From the NCBI GenBank assembly GCA_029207755.1, contig JARCOQ010000003.1, positions 46,520,144-46,584,143 of the forward strand: 64,000 nucleotides of DNA, written 5' to 3'. Source of the stretch: Chamaea fasciata (Eukaryota; Chordata; Aves; Passeriformes; Sylviidae). This document shows, one piece after another, positions 35,601 to 48,921 of this stretch (positions are counted from its first letter, which is position 1; each line of letters starts with the position of its first letter). Under the pieces are notes generated by a model that searched no databases, was not told the origin of the DNA, and was given only the letters and a program-made list of their open reading frames with translations. Both the position numbers and the translations under genes were made by a program.

Positions 35601-38600
35601 GCATTGTTGAATCCTTATGTAACTAATAGTAATATTAGTGTAGCTAACAGTTATTCCTACAGTCACCGAAAAGAGGAGGCATGATCAATTCAACTTTAAG
35701 AATATTTAGTCTGGAATTTCCTGTGGCTTATAGGTCAAGGACCTGATGCTCCACAGTGTTTTTCATGGTTTAGATATTTGGTGCCACAGATATTTGTTTT
35801 AAAGAGGTAGCTTCCAAAATCAGTTAAAACCAAGGAACAAAGTTGTTTTGATTAGCACAGGGCACTTGTTAGATCACCTTTGCAAAGATGAAACTTTCCA
35901 TTGGAAGGCTGGATACCTTCTGGGGCTTCATCAGCTTTTCAGAACATGAACAAAATCCCTGTGTTCACTAGAAGGAATTCAGTTGGCGTATGACTTGCCC
36001 CATCACCCCTCATCGGTCTGTCTGGCATCTAGCTGGGCTGTAGTTCTGCCACCATCTGGGTTAAAACACAGTCCTGACAAGATTTCTGTTTTGGAGGCAG
36101 ATACGGAAATGAGGAGTGAACTTTTGTTGGGGGCATTCCTTGCAGCGCAAACAAATTTGAGCTTTTTATAGAGTAAGAACATTGACATCCAGGATGCTGA
36201 AAGTCAAAAACATTTTACTGTTATTATACAGACCTCTATTTTTTCCTTCCATACTTTTATTTTTGTGTGGAAACCTATTTACACTTCTCAGCCAAGTCTT
36301 TACCAAAGATTTCAACGGGGCCAAGATTTCAACCCTTGCTGGCCAGTGTTAGCACAAATGTGATAGCTGTGACTATGATTACATCTATGGAGAACTGGTA
36401 CTTAGAGAAAATAACAGTTTACTGGCATCTCTTCTAGTGGAGTTTTTGAGATTCAAGTATCAAGAATGTAGACATGTATTGAATTCACTGTGCCAGCACA
36501 AATAATCTCTTGACACATGACTGCAGCCGCAGAAATCAGTGCCAGCACAGCTCTCTCAAATTTGAAAGGATTGACCACTTCCTCTCACTGTTACAAAACC
36601 CTGTGTAGGAATGTAAAACAGATACTACAGCACATGACAGCTCAGGAATGGATGTCTGTCACACTAAACTCTTGACAAATGTGTTTTTCTTCACCTGGCT
36701 TCGCCTTCTGCCGTTCTAATAGCATCCTATGGAGTGGTATCTTTGGCAAGTGGTATCTTGGAAGTACTGTAGAATCTCCTTGCCTGATACAGATAGCAGC
36801 AGTAAAGCAGCGTTTAGTGTGGCAGAGGTTCTCCACTGTAATCCATAAAGTTGGAGCTTGGGAACTTAACAAGAGTTGTGCTGTAATTTCTAGCTCTGAG
36901 GAATGGTCTTTCTTACCTTTGCAGATCCATCTCCTCCATCACTTACCTCTCCCAAAAATGCAAGGCTTTGAGAATCCTTTAGCTGTGAGGAGAAGAGGCA
37001 TCTTTGCATCCTCTCAGGATGAAGTAACTAGACTCAAAAGAAGCATTTTCTCTGTGTGTGCTTTAGTGAAAAGATGTAAACAAGGTCAGAGAGCAGACTT
37101 GTGCTTACAGAACAGCAGACATGCTCCAGGTGTGGTTAGTGCCAGCAGGACAGAATGGTCTCCCATCCTGGGAACAGCCCAATCTTGATAGGCACCCACC
37201 ACTCCAGTTCTGAGATGGAAATTGTTGCCAAAGATTCAGTAGACCTAGATGCAAGTTTAGAAATCCTACTAATACACCCACAAAGTCATTTTAGTCTCTT
37301 TCCTCCCCTCACTTCCCTCCTGTTCCTGTTGAGCCCAAATATCAATAGACAAAGTAGGCATTTGGTATAATGCAAAATGTAAAGTGAATTGGTAACAGCA
37401 TAAATCTGAAATGCAGATATGTGAAGATACATTTAGAGAGAGAAAACTTCTTTAATAGAAGTTCCAGTTGCAGCTGGAACATGAGTGCATGTGGAAGAAA
37501 CAGTACTTCCAACTCATCTTACCGGTATCTGACTGTGCCAGCAATAGGGCAGTTAGTGTCAGCCTGGGGCTGGAGCTTGTGTCCATGTCTCTGGGAGCAA
37601 CCAGGAAATGAAAATCACCATCATTGTGCTGGTGTAGATGTAACTCAAGTGCACCTGACCAGGACTTTGCAGGGGAGCCAGAGAGAGCACGCATAGGGAG
37701 CAGGCAGTTGTAAGGGTACATGGAAACTGTGGCCAAACACTGTTCTCCTTCCCAGGCCAAACACACTCCATTAGCCAAAGTAACCAGAAGCAGGTGATCT
37801 GGCCTTTGAAAATCAATAGTATCACCATCCCCATGTCTTCCAGGGTACAAAGAGCACTTATAAAAACAGGTTTTACTGGATCATATTGCACATATTTCAG
37901 TTTACTTTTTAGTATCAGTGTCTTGTTTAAATGGTGCATATGTATCAATAACAGTTAAAGAGAATTCAGTCATTACCAAATTTTGTCTCATCTGATCTGA
38001 AAATTCCCATTCTAATACCTGTATTTTGGGTATAAATGTTGTCAAAATATCATCTTCTGAACACAGATATTTCAAAAGATTTAAACTGCTATTGTGACTG
38101 TCTTGTGTACAATAGAAAAAATATCTTGTTACTGCAGAGGAAAATGACTTGTTACATGCTTCTCACATAGTATCTTTATTAAACATTTGGACAGATATGC
38201 ATCCATTTATTATATAAGTAACCTATGGGTTTTTAGCTTGCAAATTCTGGTTGAAAGTTCACAAGAGCAGGCTTTTCTGTGAACTTTCTGTATTTGTAAG
38301 TTCAGTCACTGCAATAAATCCTGAGCTTATTGCCTGCTTAGCAGCACTTTGCCCTGTACCCCAATGGCTAAAGCTTGGAACTCTGCATCTGAGTATTTCA
38401 AAACCTCTGACCAGCTTGATTGGAGTTTGTTTGTCTTCTTAAATAATGCGAGTTGTTCTGGAAAGAACATATAATTGCAATTATCTGATAGTCAAATCCT
38501 TGGTCACTAACATACCAAGCTCTACTACCACTAAGGTGGAGTGGTTTCATTGGAGCAAAGCCTATTGCAGCATTTTGTAGTTGTTAGAAAAAAAGTGTTC

Positions 38601-38939
38601 CTTGTGCGTGCTGTAGTTCAGAGCTGTAAGGTCTTTGTGAATGGTTACTCTCAAAGCGCTACAGAAGTTCCCCGGTTCAAGGTGGCTCCTGGCTCCTCGG
38701 AAAAAGGAATGTGGGTTTCCAGCCTGGGAGGAGAGAAATAAGTGAAAAAGGAGCACCCCTGGGCTAGGCAGGACAGGTCTGCTTAGTGCTGTTCTGCAGC
38801 CTGGACAGTCGGTGCTGAGCTGGTTCAGAAGGAAGAAAGGTGAGTGCTGACCCCAGTAAACACAGTGCGCATCCATGAATCCAACTCATCAATCACAGAA
38901 AAAGCTCCTCCAGCCCTATTTGTCAGGGCAAAAGGATTT
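29638..38939. other. Long stretch without recognised gene or mobile element
   Basis: More than 9 kb with no transposon end, CpG island or credible exon. It contains the 169-codon plus frame at 36679-37188, discussed as a finding, and an imperfectly duplicated TAATTA block at 34324-34373. Base composition drifts between about 38 and 50 percent GC without clear boundaries. A slightly GC-richer patch at 32.2-32.6 kb has open frames on both strands, none recognisable. Confidence 0.5.
34324..34373. promoter_or_regulatory. Duplicated AT-rich motif with TAATTA cores
   Basis: AAAGTGATTAATTATTCAATG (first 20 bases, from 34324) is followed by a second copy beginning AAAGTGATCAATTAATTATT. Each copy holds a homeodomain-type TAATTA core preceded by GTGAT. 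A paired site of this sort could bind a homeodomain dimer, but this is inference from motif shape only. Confidence 0.25.
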
Positions 38940-39410
38940 TCAGATTACAAAACCAGGAGTCACAGTGTGGTCACCTAACCACATAATTTAGGACACAGAA
39001 CATCCTTGAATTTGATCCAGTTTAAACTTGAGTAAATCTTTTAGATTAAAAAAACCCAACAACATCTATTCTCGATTTAAAAATTGCTAATGGTAGAAAA
39101 GCCACATTAACCTCTTGCAATCCACACCAGTAGCTAAGTAATTCCCTGGTGAAATACATAGCCTTTTCATCCTGTGCATTTGTCCAGCTCCAGCCGCCAG
39201 ATCTTTTTATATCTTCTCTTGCTAGATTGGAGAAGCATTAGTCCTGAAGTAAATACTCACCATCTAAAACCAAAATCCTTCAACTTTTTCTTGGCATGCT
39301 TAAATGACTGCACACCTACCACTTCTATTCAAAGATGTTTTCCAGCCTTTTGGTTGGTCTCAGAGCAATCTTTAAGAGTGCCTGAAGCAAACCCTGTGCT
39401 TCAGAGCTCA
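38940..39410 (-). mobile_element. Ancient CR1/L3-like fragment (longer copy)
   Basis: On the plus strand, 'CTCGATTTAAAAATTGCTAA', 'TGTCCAGCTCCAGCCGCCAG' and 'CTTCTCTTGCTAGATTGGAG' follow in the order expected for the complement of an old amniote CR1-type repeat. The stretch 'TTTTCCAGCCTTTTGGTTGG' fits its continuation. The copy at 26.4 kb shares the segment around 'GCTAGATT...GAG', so both come from related elements. It is highly diverged and non-coding. Borders are soft. Confidence 0.6.
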
Positions 39411-42400
39411 ACACACATACAGAAGAAATCAGGCCTCCATGCCAAAAATGCATAATCCCAGGGGTTACATTAGTTTCCAACCAGTTTTGTTCCTGGAGTT
39501 GACACCCAGCTAATGCCCTGGACATGAACCAGCATATCCAGTTTAAGCCCATTGACCCCTGGTGAGGCGTTCTCCCATATAGCCCCCACAACTTGTTTCT
39601 CTGCACCTGACTTCACTTTTGCCCACCAGATAAATGACTATTGCTCAGTCATACAACATCAAATGACCAAACACTTCAAATTTTTCTTCTAAAGTTCCTT
39701 CAGTCCTCCTTTTAGATGGAGGAATCTGGTAATTTTTGTAATCATTGTAAGGTTTTAAGTGATGATTTCATGCTTCTATTACTAATAGTAAAATTTGTGT
39801 CATAATTTTTCAGGACACTGTCAGAAACAAGGCTGCTCACTGCTGAACTGTTCAACTACAGAAATATTAGTCAGTGTCACTGGCACTCTGTGTACCTTCA
39901 TTTCCCTGAAGTCACACGTTATTATTCACTTCATGTCTAAGGTATTATATAAGGTTACTGTGCTGATTTTTCAGCTCAGAGAGAGGTCTCTCTCAAATGA
40001 TGTAAGGAAGGGTAGCAAGTGCAAGTAATTTTCTGTGCTCCCGTCATGCTTTTCAGGGAAGAGCAGCAACTTAATTAACCAGTTTCATGAACTAATTAAA
40101 ATAATATATTCTGCATGTACCAATTCATACAACATATGTAGGTGAAATAAAAGCCACAGCTCTTAGTGAAGAATTTAGTGACAGGCCATGAAGAGGACCC
40201 TGGGAGAAAAAGGGAAACAGCTCTCTTGTGCTTTTATTTATAAAGACAAATTCACTTTCTTTCTGAAAAATGGATGATACTCAGCCTTGGCTCTGCATGT
40301 CAACTCCACTCCTTTTCCCTCTTTGAAATGCTGAGCATCTTGTGATATGTTTGGTAAGTCTCTATTAATCTGTTCCCATCAGAGTGCTAAAAAGACACAT
40401 ATCATGTAGGAAAAATTGCACAGCTCTCCTTCCACATGGACCTCAGCGAAAATAAGCAGCTGAAAATGAGCAGGGATGCACATTTTCCATGATTCATGCT
40501 GCAGAACCCACCATAGGCTGTGGGACTGTTTTACAGAATTTGAGCTTTCACAGGAAAAAAAAAATGCTACCAGGCAGCCTGGTGGTGAGGGAAGTCTTCC
40601 CAAATAGGAACTGAACATGAATCAAGTCAGGATGACTCAGATTGTTTTTGTGATTCTGCAGAGAGACAATCTGAGATAATAGCTGGGTTGTGTGAAGTAT
40701 TGCTATAATTTATTACAATAAAAATTCAAAATACAATGACTTACTATTGTGAATTGTTTTTTTATTTTCTCTCTATATATCAAAAAGCACTGTAATATTT
40801 AGATTTCTAGCTCCTCTGTATGATTAAACACATATAAAAATACATATAAAAGTCTTCTGTATGCTTTATAGCAAATATGCAAATTATCATGTTAACAAAC
40901 ATAGCAACATACCTTGTGTATGCTCACTGAAGTGCACTTTGATAAGAAGACAGTAATGTGTGGCAGCAAGATTGAGTTACGATGGGAGGGAGCCAGCCTT
41001 AGGACATCAAGGAATTTAGAATTTTATCATTACATGTTGAAGCTTATGACCAAGAGCTTTCTTGGTTGTGGGGGAAAAAAAAGAATGACTGAAAAAATAA
41101 GCCTGGGCCTTTGCTTAAATATATAAATTAGGTTTGTACTTCTCTAGATTCAAAGAAAGAAAGAAAAACTATGTTTCACAACAACAAGGGTACAGTAGGC
41201 AGCATAAAGTATCAGTACAAGTAAAGGACATCTCTGCTGTTTGTGTGTTGTACACATAGGTTAAGTAAATGGTTTTAATTTAACCAACCAAGTCCCATGA
41301 CTCAAGGTGAGAAAAATTCTTCTTTAGTGCTGTTCTCCATCCTTTGCCAGAAAGCTGTTCCCAATTGAAACTATATTTATCCGTTATTTACCAGTTTAAT
41401 CAGCTGAGGACAAGTTGTTCTGAAAATGTTTGTTTAAATCGGCCAGCCAGGAATCAAGAAGAAAAAGGACAGGAGTGGAAAGAAAAACCAATATGGAAAC
41501 ATGTCTGAAATTCCAGCGAAAACCTTTCTGTTGACTTTATCAGGATATAGCCAAAATCTGCAGTCAACAGAGAATGATGGCTACTAAAATAAGGGGGAAA
41601 GACTAGAGACTGTAAAGAAAGAAAAGGCAAAGAAAGAAAAATAGATGGAACTTCCTAAATTCCCATTAAGAAAAAGGTGGGGGGAGGGAGGAAAATGGAG
41701 ATTCAGCTGCAAACAAGCAATGGAAGGGAATGAAAACTGAGAAAGTACATTAAAATATGGATGATTACTGATTTTAATGGATAAAGATGTCAGACATTGG
41801 CCTTGTCTGCAAATTTTCCTGAACAGGTGGTAGAGGCACAGGCTGGTTTCAGTATGGATAGGATATTGAAATAGCTGGAAAATTCAGAGAGATTATTCAT
41901 GTCTGAAGCTATGGGAAGATCACATCTGGTAGTAAAAGAAAGCTTTATATTCAGTTTTAAATTGTTTGGAAATGATTGGGGAATTTTTGTTATGAAATTA
42001 TATTTGGGGTCCTCCCTCTTAGGGAATGTTATAATTCGCAAATTTTACCCTGACAAAACAAAATAATTTTAGTAGAGCACAGTGAGTGCAGCGAGTATGT
42101 ATCAGTAATGACCATGAAAGGACAAACACCACATAGTGAGCCTTATAGGATTCAGGAAGGACAGAATCTAAGTTTAAACACAAAGAAAGCCAAGTTGTTA
42201 AGAAATGTGTCTGAAATGAAATGACTAGTAAATGCTCCAAAAATCAGTCTTTGTGGGGGGAGTAAATGTGGAAGGCATATTGTCTTCTTAATCCAGAACA
42301 GACTGACGCATCTTTTGAAGAACAAACTAAAATTCTTTCTAAACTATGAAATCTTGAAGGGAGACCAGGCATGAATTTACCAGCCAGTAAAAAGGTCCTT

Positions 42401-45400
42401 TAGCCGCTTTCCTCTTGTCCCAGCCAGACCTCCACATGCTGCTCCCTTGTCTGTTTTTTAAATAGTAACATCCAAACATGTAGCTAGTAGAGAGATTGGT
42501 GGATGACCAACAGATGGGCAGTTGGTAGACAGAGGCCACTTAGTTTGTTTCTCCCACAGTTTTCTGGTTTGCAGTAGTTTTATTTCCGTTATCACATCTT
42601 TCCATCTGTCCTTTTTGAGTTGGCTTCCAGCACAATGAGTGGCTTCCATTTTTAATATACCATACATATATAATTATAATTTTCCCTGTGGACATGGGCA
42701 AAGAGCTTGCAGTCTTGACAACCACATCAGAAATGATGGAAGCATGTGCTGTCGATGCCCCAGCTACTGGCCTCTGATATTTTCAGAGTTTACTACATAA
42801 GATGACCTTGTTAGCTCAGTCTTACGAACATGGATCAGGACAGAGATGAGCCATCACAATAAATACCTGTCATATGATCCAGACCTAATTCTTCATGGCC
42901 ACCACTTTCCTGCAGCACATTCAGGTACCAGTGTCCTCATGCATTGCAGCATCCTCCTCACTTCTGTGTGTTTGCCCATGTTGTCGTGTGTCTCTTCCAA
43001 GCCCCTGCCGCTGCTACCAATGCCCTCCTCAGGCTAAGGCCCCTCCAAGCACACAGGCACCAGTCTGATTCTCCAGGAGAGCAGTGTATTCATCTTTCCT
43101 CTTCCAAGTACATACAAAAGTATTCCTTGCACAAAACCAAAGACTAATTTTGTCAGAAATTCTTCAGGTGCTTCAGGAATGCCATATGGGGAATCCAACT
43201 GACAAAAGCAGCCATTGACAATGGACAAACTGTCACAAAGATGTTCCTTTTCCTAGAGTGGAACTGAATTTTTTGCACCATTACCTCTCAAGAAGCAAAA
43301 GACCCATGTAGCATTGCACAAAATGTCATATAAAGCCTTATTACCAAGGGGAAAGAACAGTTGGTAGAAATGTCCCAAATAGTTATGCTTCAAGAGCATC
43401 AGCCAGTAGTTCAAAACTCTAGAAACTCTGTTGACATGAGCAGATCTTCCCTTCTTCATCAGCAGCTGAGCCAGGTTTTGAGCTAGCAGTGTTTCCAAAC
43501 AAATTAGCAGTAGTAGAAATAATAGTCGTAATACTGCCCACCCCTTTCCATCACTGGAAGGATTTGGAAAGCAATCTTCTAGCAGAGCTGTGCCAGTTGC
43601 ACACAGAGTGGGCAGATGCAGAGAACATCTGTTTCAAAGGATGTGCCAGCAGTGCAGGCACTGTGACATCGAATGCCAGCATACAAAAAGGCAGCAGGAA
43701 AGTTGCTGTAGGATCCTGTAGAGTGAACATTGTCCCTCCTGTCACCAGAGACAGGACTGTTCAGTCTGTGTCACAGAAGCAACATGCATCCTCCATCTTG
43801 ATGTTCCCTGCTGCTCCACACACACTGCACCACAGTCCTGTGCATTCACCTCTATAAATACCAGGTCGCCAGTGACTCATATGAGCTTTTTAAATCTAGA
43901 TGATGAATGGTTTTACATTCCCAAAGAGGAATGCTGTGTCCCACCGCACATTTTTAATTGTCTTGTCTGTTTCTATAAAGCTGAGAGGATGGACTAACAA
44001 AAATCACTTGGGGTGATGAAGGGCTTTGATTAAGGGCTCCTGAAACTCAGTTTAGAGCTAGCTATTTCTACCCAAACAGGTGCCTATACCAGGCAGGTTG
44101 GAGCAAAACAGAAGCACACAGGTTTCTCTGAGCTGAGATGTGCCCTCTCCTCTCTCAGTTGAACACAGCACTGTCTCAGGCACCACCACCTCAGCAAGGA
44201 TGCAGTCCCAGATGCCGTGGGGTGTGGATGACAGCAGGACATGGTCACATTTCTCAGTCTCAGATGCATCACACCAGCTGGAGCCCAGAGGCCAGCTCAG
44301 CTCAGAGCTGTGGCACACTGTGAGAGCCTTCCTCACTCCCCAGGGAAGCCAGCTCTGCTCCAAGCTGTGGGAAAACCACAACCAGACCCCATGTTTTAGG
44401 TTTTTACTGCCTGCCCAGCCACATCATCAGACTATCTCATTTTTAGCAAATGATCTAGACATCAGTGGATTCTCTGATATTAAAAGACTATCCTTCAGCC
44501 TGCTACACCACCTCTGAGCGTGACCCCCCACCTAGACTGCAGCCCTTCAAGTTATCCTCCATTTGTTTGTTGGTGTGCTCCCTTAGATCTGCAGATCGCT
44601 TTGATTATTTGAACATCTGGAAGTTGTCACATGCCTTTTCTGACCGTGACCATCTGAAATATTACCCAGCAGGACTTGAGGGGAGACACAGTAAGGAAAC
44701 AAAAACATCCTACTCATAAGAACATGTGGCAGGAATTACCAAATGACACCATCCCAAAGGGTAGTGCTATATATCCAAGCAAAGACAAACTTCCTCTCCA
44801 TCCCCTAAAGCCGGGACAATTATGTCCCATAATATCAGCTCCAGACATAAAACAATATTACATACAAATACCTAAAGTATTTTTCATTAAACGTTATATT
44901 ATTAAGGTTAGTTGCCTATTACTAATGAACAGAATGTATTTCTTTCATCCTCCGGCTTTCAAAACTGGAGAGTAGATCCTCCTTGTACATGATTCTCAAC
45001 AGAAAAACCTCCCAAAAATGGTTCAGTGCCTGAGGTCGTAAGGGTGCCTATTCCTGGTTTGCCTGTTGTCCTTACAGGCAGAATGCAGATTCTTTAGTAA
45101 AGCTGGAATAGGATATATTTAAAAATGGGATTGAAAAAGGTTGAATCAGAGTTTCTCAGCAATCCCATCAGAGGCAGTGGGGGTTCTGGAGAAGAGGAGA
45201 AAAGAGCAAATTCAATGCAACTATGCAGGGGGAAGCCCAGGAAAATCAAGCACAGATTTTAGATTTGGTTTCTCATTCTTAACAAGATACAGAAATGAAC
45301 AAATGAAGAACAAATGAAGTGTGGAGCGCAATACAGACCATACTGCTGCAGTCTGGCAGCTGTTAACCAGTTATATTTTGGCCTTTGACAAGAAGTTCTC

Positions 45401-45944
45401 CCTAAAATCAGAACTAGACAGCAATGAGTTTCTTTCTGAACATCTTGTTTGCTTACAGATCATAGGTCCAAAATCTCATTGCCCTGGAGGAAAATGGGAA
45501 CAACCACCTGCTCCCATACATTACTTCCAAACTCCTCTTCCCGGTGGGCAGACAGCTGGAAGGGGGGCAGTCTTTGCTGGGGACACGATACTAGTAGAAG
45601 TTGAACTGCTTGTTCCATCAGTCCTCAGCCTCTACATGTCTCCAGAGTCGAATCAGACCTTGAAGTACTGGCTTTGCTCCGTGGCGTCACTATTTCTTCT
45701 TCCTTTGGGGGTGCTTTATATTTGGTTGCACAGTACTCCGATTTTTTCTTCTTAAACCAAGTGCCACTGGCCACTGAAGAAAATTTCTGACAAACCAAAT
45801 ATATCTTGATAAAACCCCGACATCCTAGAAGGAACTCCTGTAGCGCAGAGACACTCGTTCCCAGGAATCCTCTTAAAAGCAGACGGTTTCCTCTGATGTA
45901 ACCTGACAAAAATCTTCCACGGTCTTCCTGCTGGGATATGGCAG
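39411..45944. other. Stretch without recognised gene
   Basis: No transposon end or supported exon. Frames of 100-140 codons (43489-43857 plus; 44140-44517 plus; 45321-45755 plus) have no recognisable domains or splice support. Purine-rich sequence lies around 41.6 kb. Confidence 0.5.
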
Positions 45945-46365
45945 AAGGTGCTTCGTTTGTCCCCGGCCAGGGGAGGGGACAGGCAGCGCCGCTGTGAGCG
46001 CGGCCAGACAGACGCTGCGCCCTGGCGGCAGGCGGGCTCCTGCTCTTCTCTGGTCGCACCAACATCCAGCCACCTATCCCTGTGCCGCGGGATGCCCGCG
46101 AGGTGTCACTGCTGCCCCGCCACCGGCACGGCCCCGCCCGGCGGGGACAGCGAGCGGCGCCGGCAGAGCACACGTCCTGCAAAGCTCTCGGGCCCTGATG
46201 CTGCCAGGGAAGCTGGCGATTGCCGCCCAGAGATTGCTGCCCAGCCGCTCCGACATCACCGCAGCATCACCGAGGGTTTGGAGGAGGAGCGTAATATCGG
46301 GTTTATTTGTCTCTCATGAATATCGACCGGTTGGCAGCACATACATCGGCAAGACTCGGAGTGAA
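45945..46365. promoter_or_regulatory. Second CpG island, possible promoter
   Basis: About 350-420 bases with high GC and more than 30 CpG sites, contrasting sharply with both flanks. A GC box (GCCCCGCCC) lies at 46131-46139. There is no TATA box. Direction is not decided by the sequence. A rightward start would lead to the candidate exons at 47.88 and 48.92 kb. On the minus strand a frame is open from 46182 to 45625 (185 codons, but without an ATG at its start). The right part carries a plus frame to 46461 whose Lys/Arg-rich tail comes from purine-rich DNA. It could be the promoter of a non-coding RNA or an alternative promoter of a larger gene. Confidence 0.6.
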
Positions 46366-46479
46366 AGAAAACCAAAAATGTCAAAGAGAAAAAAGAGGTG
46401 TATGATCACTTCAGGACTACGGGAGAGAAAAGGAAGAAAAAAAAAATCACCAGGCTTTTGATAATACCTAACTAGTTTG

Positions 46480-47879
46480 CTCTACTGTGGTAAAGAAAAA
46501 AATTGCTTTGACTTCCTTCCTTTATTTCTTATTTTATGCTGTATTTAGTTTTCTCAAATAGTGGGTTATAATGAATATCAAAATAGTCCCATCCAGTAAA
46601 TTTCTCTAATGAATATTTTTTGTAGCAAGCATTACACAATTCATTGTAGTACCATTCAGATTACACAAATTTCCTTAGCAGGGAACTGCAGCAGCAGTGC
46701 AGCAGATCAGTGCTGATACACGGGCCATGCTGGCCCTACCATGTCAGTACCTATAAAGCAGAAAGTAGGACTATGCAGGGGATGGAGTTGCTAAAAAAAG
46801 CCATTTCTGTGTTACATGATGGACTGATGCTGACTGCTGTAGACAGATTTTCTCTGGTAGAGCTGCTGCTGCTTGCGCAAGATGGCAAGGCCTCAATAAT
46901 GAGGAGTAATAACCTCCATCCTGGTGCAGAACTCTCAGGATCTGAAAAGGATGAAGCTTCTCCAGGCAATATCAGACATCTTCACCACATTGGGGATGGA
47001 TAGGTTTTTACTTGTCTCCTTTTTTGTTGTGGTTTTTTTTGGTTGTTGTTTTTGGTTTGGGGTGGGGGGTGTTTTGATTTGGTTTGGGTTTTGGTGTTTT
47101 TTTTGGTTTGTTCTTTTCACAATGCTATTACAATAACATATTCAAAATCTTTATTTAGATGTAAAATAAAAGCAGGTGGTTTTGTTATTTTTATAACTCC
47201 TTCCTCTCTCTCATTTTCCTTGAAGTCTTCTTGCCTGTTAACCCTTGCTTTTTTCTTTCTTATTAAAAGACACAAAATAATCAAAGCCACTCCACATGCT
47301 TTGTGTGGAAAGAGGTTATCTTCATAAGCTTTCTAGAGACAAAGGTGCATTCCCAGCACATGCTGTGGTCTGGGACAAGAGAAGAAGCAGGAGAAATCCA
47401 AATCATCTTCCAAAAACAACCCCTAAAGCCACCCTACTAGCCCACCCAACTGTACCAAAGCAATTCTACCACTGACATCCAGCTAGAAAGCACATTTTTA
47501 GAAACAAAGGGTAACTGTATTTTAAAGCCAGTCTTGAAGGTTTCAAATCTCTGATTTCAGTGGAAGTATGCTTTGAGGCAGGAAAAAACCAGCACTCCTT
47601 GCAGATGAGAATCCCAAAGTACAGTTTTAATACAGCAATGAGGTTTGAGAGAGTATTTTTCTGTTGTTCCACTTAGCTCTGACCAACAGTAGAAGAGATA
47701 TCTAAAATTCTTATCTTCCATGTTTGTTTTTTCAGTTGGTGGGGGGCTGGATGACTTTTTTTCCAATACACAAATATACAGAAAAGCTAGATGATATGGG
47801 TCTGTGCAATGGGAATTGCACTGGGAAGAAGCCCTTTGGAACAAAGTGAAAGTCTGATATTTTAATTTTCTCATTACAG
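46480..47879. other. AT-rich stretch with a G/T low-complexity block
   Basis: It separates the second CpG island from the first candidate exon. It holds a G/T-only block at 47010-47115 and no supported exon. Confidence 0.5.
47010..47115 (+). repeat. G/T-only low-complexity tract
   Basis: Roughly 100 bases made almost solely of T and G (GGTTGTTG, GGGGTGGGGGG, TTTGGTTTGGG). It is the strand-complement type of the A/C tract at 25.95 kb. The 47-139 codon frames crossing it are Phe/Gly/Val-rich artefacts. Confidence 0.9.
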
Positions 47880-48128
47880 GACAAAAATAAAGATGAAAGC
47901 GAAAATTCCCCTCTGCACACAAACGCACTGGTGGGAGAGCAGCTTCAGCCACTCCCTTATGGCTGGGGTCTCCCACACTGTCAGAAAAGGATTAGGAAAA
48001 CAGCTGAGAAGGAAATTAAGGGAAGAGAGATAAGGCAAAACCTTGCTAGTCAAGAAAGGTTGCTGAACTACGTTGGAAAGAATGGAGGAAGGAGAAATGG
48101 AGTCACCCAAAATGGCTTAGGACCCTAA
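47880..48128 (+). other. Candidate exon with open frame (82 codons)
   Basis: A strong acceptor, pyrimidine-rich and ending TTTTCTCATTACAG, stands directly before 47880. From there one phase is open for 82 codons to a TAA at 48126-48128. It begins DKNKDESENSPLHTNALVGE and continues hydrophilic and Lys/Arg-rich. There is no recognisable domain and no upstream in-frame start. Internal GT sites, for example CTG|GTGGGA at 47930, would end a shorter 51-base exon. It may be an exon of a transcript from the 46 kb CpG island. The codon pattern is suggestive but not proof; a non-coding exon or chance is possible. Confidence 0.3.
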
Positions 48129-48921
48129 AAAACTCTTTCTGGAAACAAGTCCTCTCATTAATTGAGCATTTCTATCGAAACTGTATCAGCAGCTTACTCT
48201 ATCCATTGATGAAATTTGTGCCTCCTCTCCAAAAAATTTTATCTGTGATGTAGGCACAACATGAGCTTCCACAGGCCTGTTCACTGTTGTCACTGGAGCC
48301 AACACCCAGACCACTATGGACCAGGACTCAGAATTATTTCCTAGTCTTGGGCTTTAATATTCACTCCTGCCTCCCACAGACACTTTCTTTGATAACAGAC
48401 AGAGACATTCTGCATCACTCTGTGGACATCCTCACCTCACTCTTACCATGGAAGAAGCTCAAGCTTCTTCCTTATTCCAAATTGCGATGCTGGGGGTGAA
48501 TAGCCTGAGTACCCACCCACTTCCTGCCATCGGTCCCGGGCACCAGAGGAGTCACACTTTTTGTCCACCTCCATTCACCTAAGCAAAGGAATAACTGACC
48601 TCTCTTGTATATCTTGAGGTTGCCAGAGACACCTCCCCACCAGTGAGGAAGGATGTCCCTCCTGTGGACAGGCACCCTGCTCCCCAGGACATTTCCCCAC
48701 ATGCTTTCTCCTTCACCCTGGGGGAGTGGTGGCTGTAGGAGGAGTGGGGAACTCCTGGGAACAGGGTGGGGAAGGGAGGAGACAGACTGCTGGAAGAAGG
48801 ATGGTCCCCTGACATCAGGAGTCAGAGATGCACATACATTGTGCATCCACATCAGCCTCTGCCCTTTCACTGATCTGCCTTTCTTTTAATGCTTTCTGGT
48901 TTTTGTTTTGTTTCTTTCTAG

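Noticed and set aside
46935..47136. Phe/Gly/Val-rich plus frame and Lys/Pro/Thr-rich minus frame
   Set aside because: Created by the G/T low-complexity tract.
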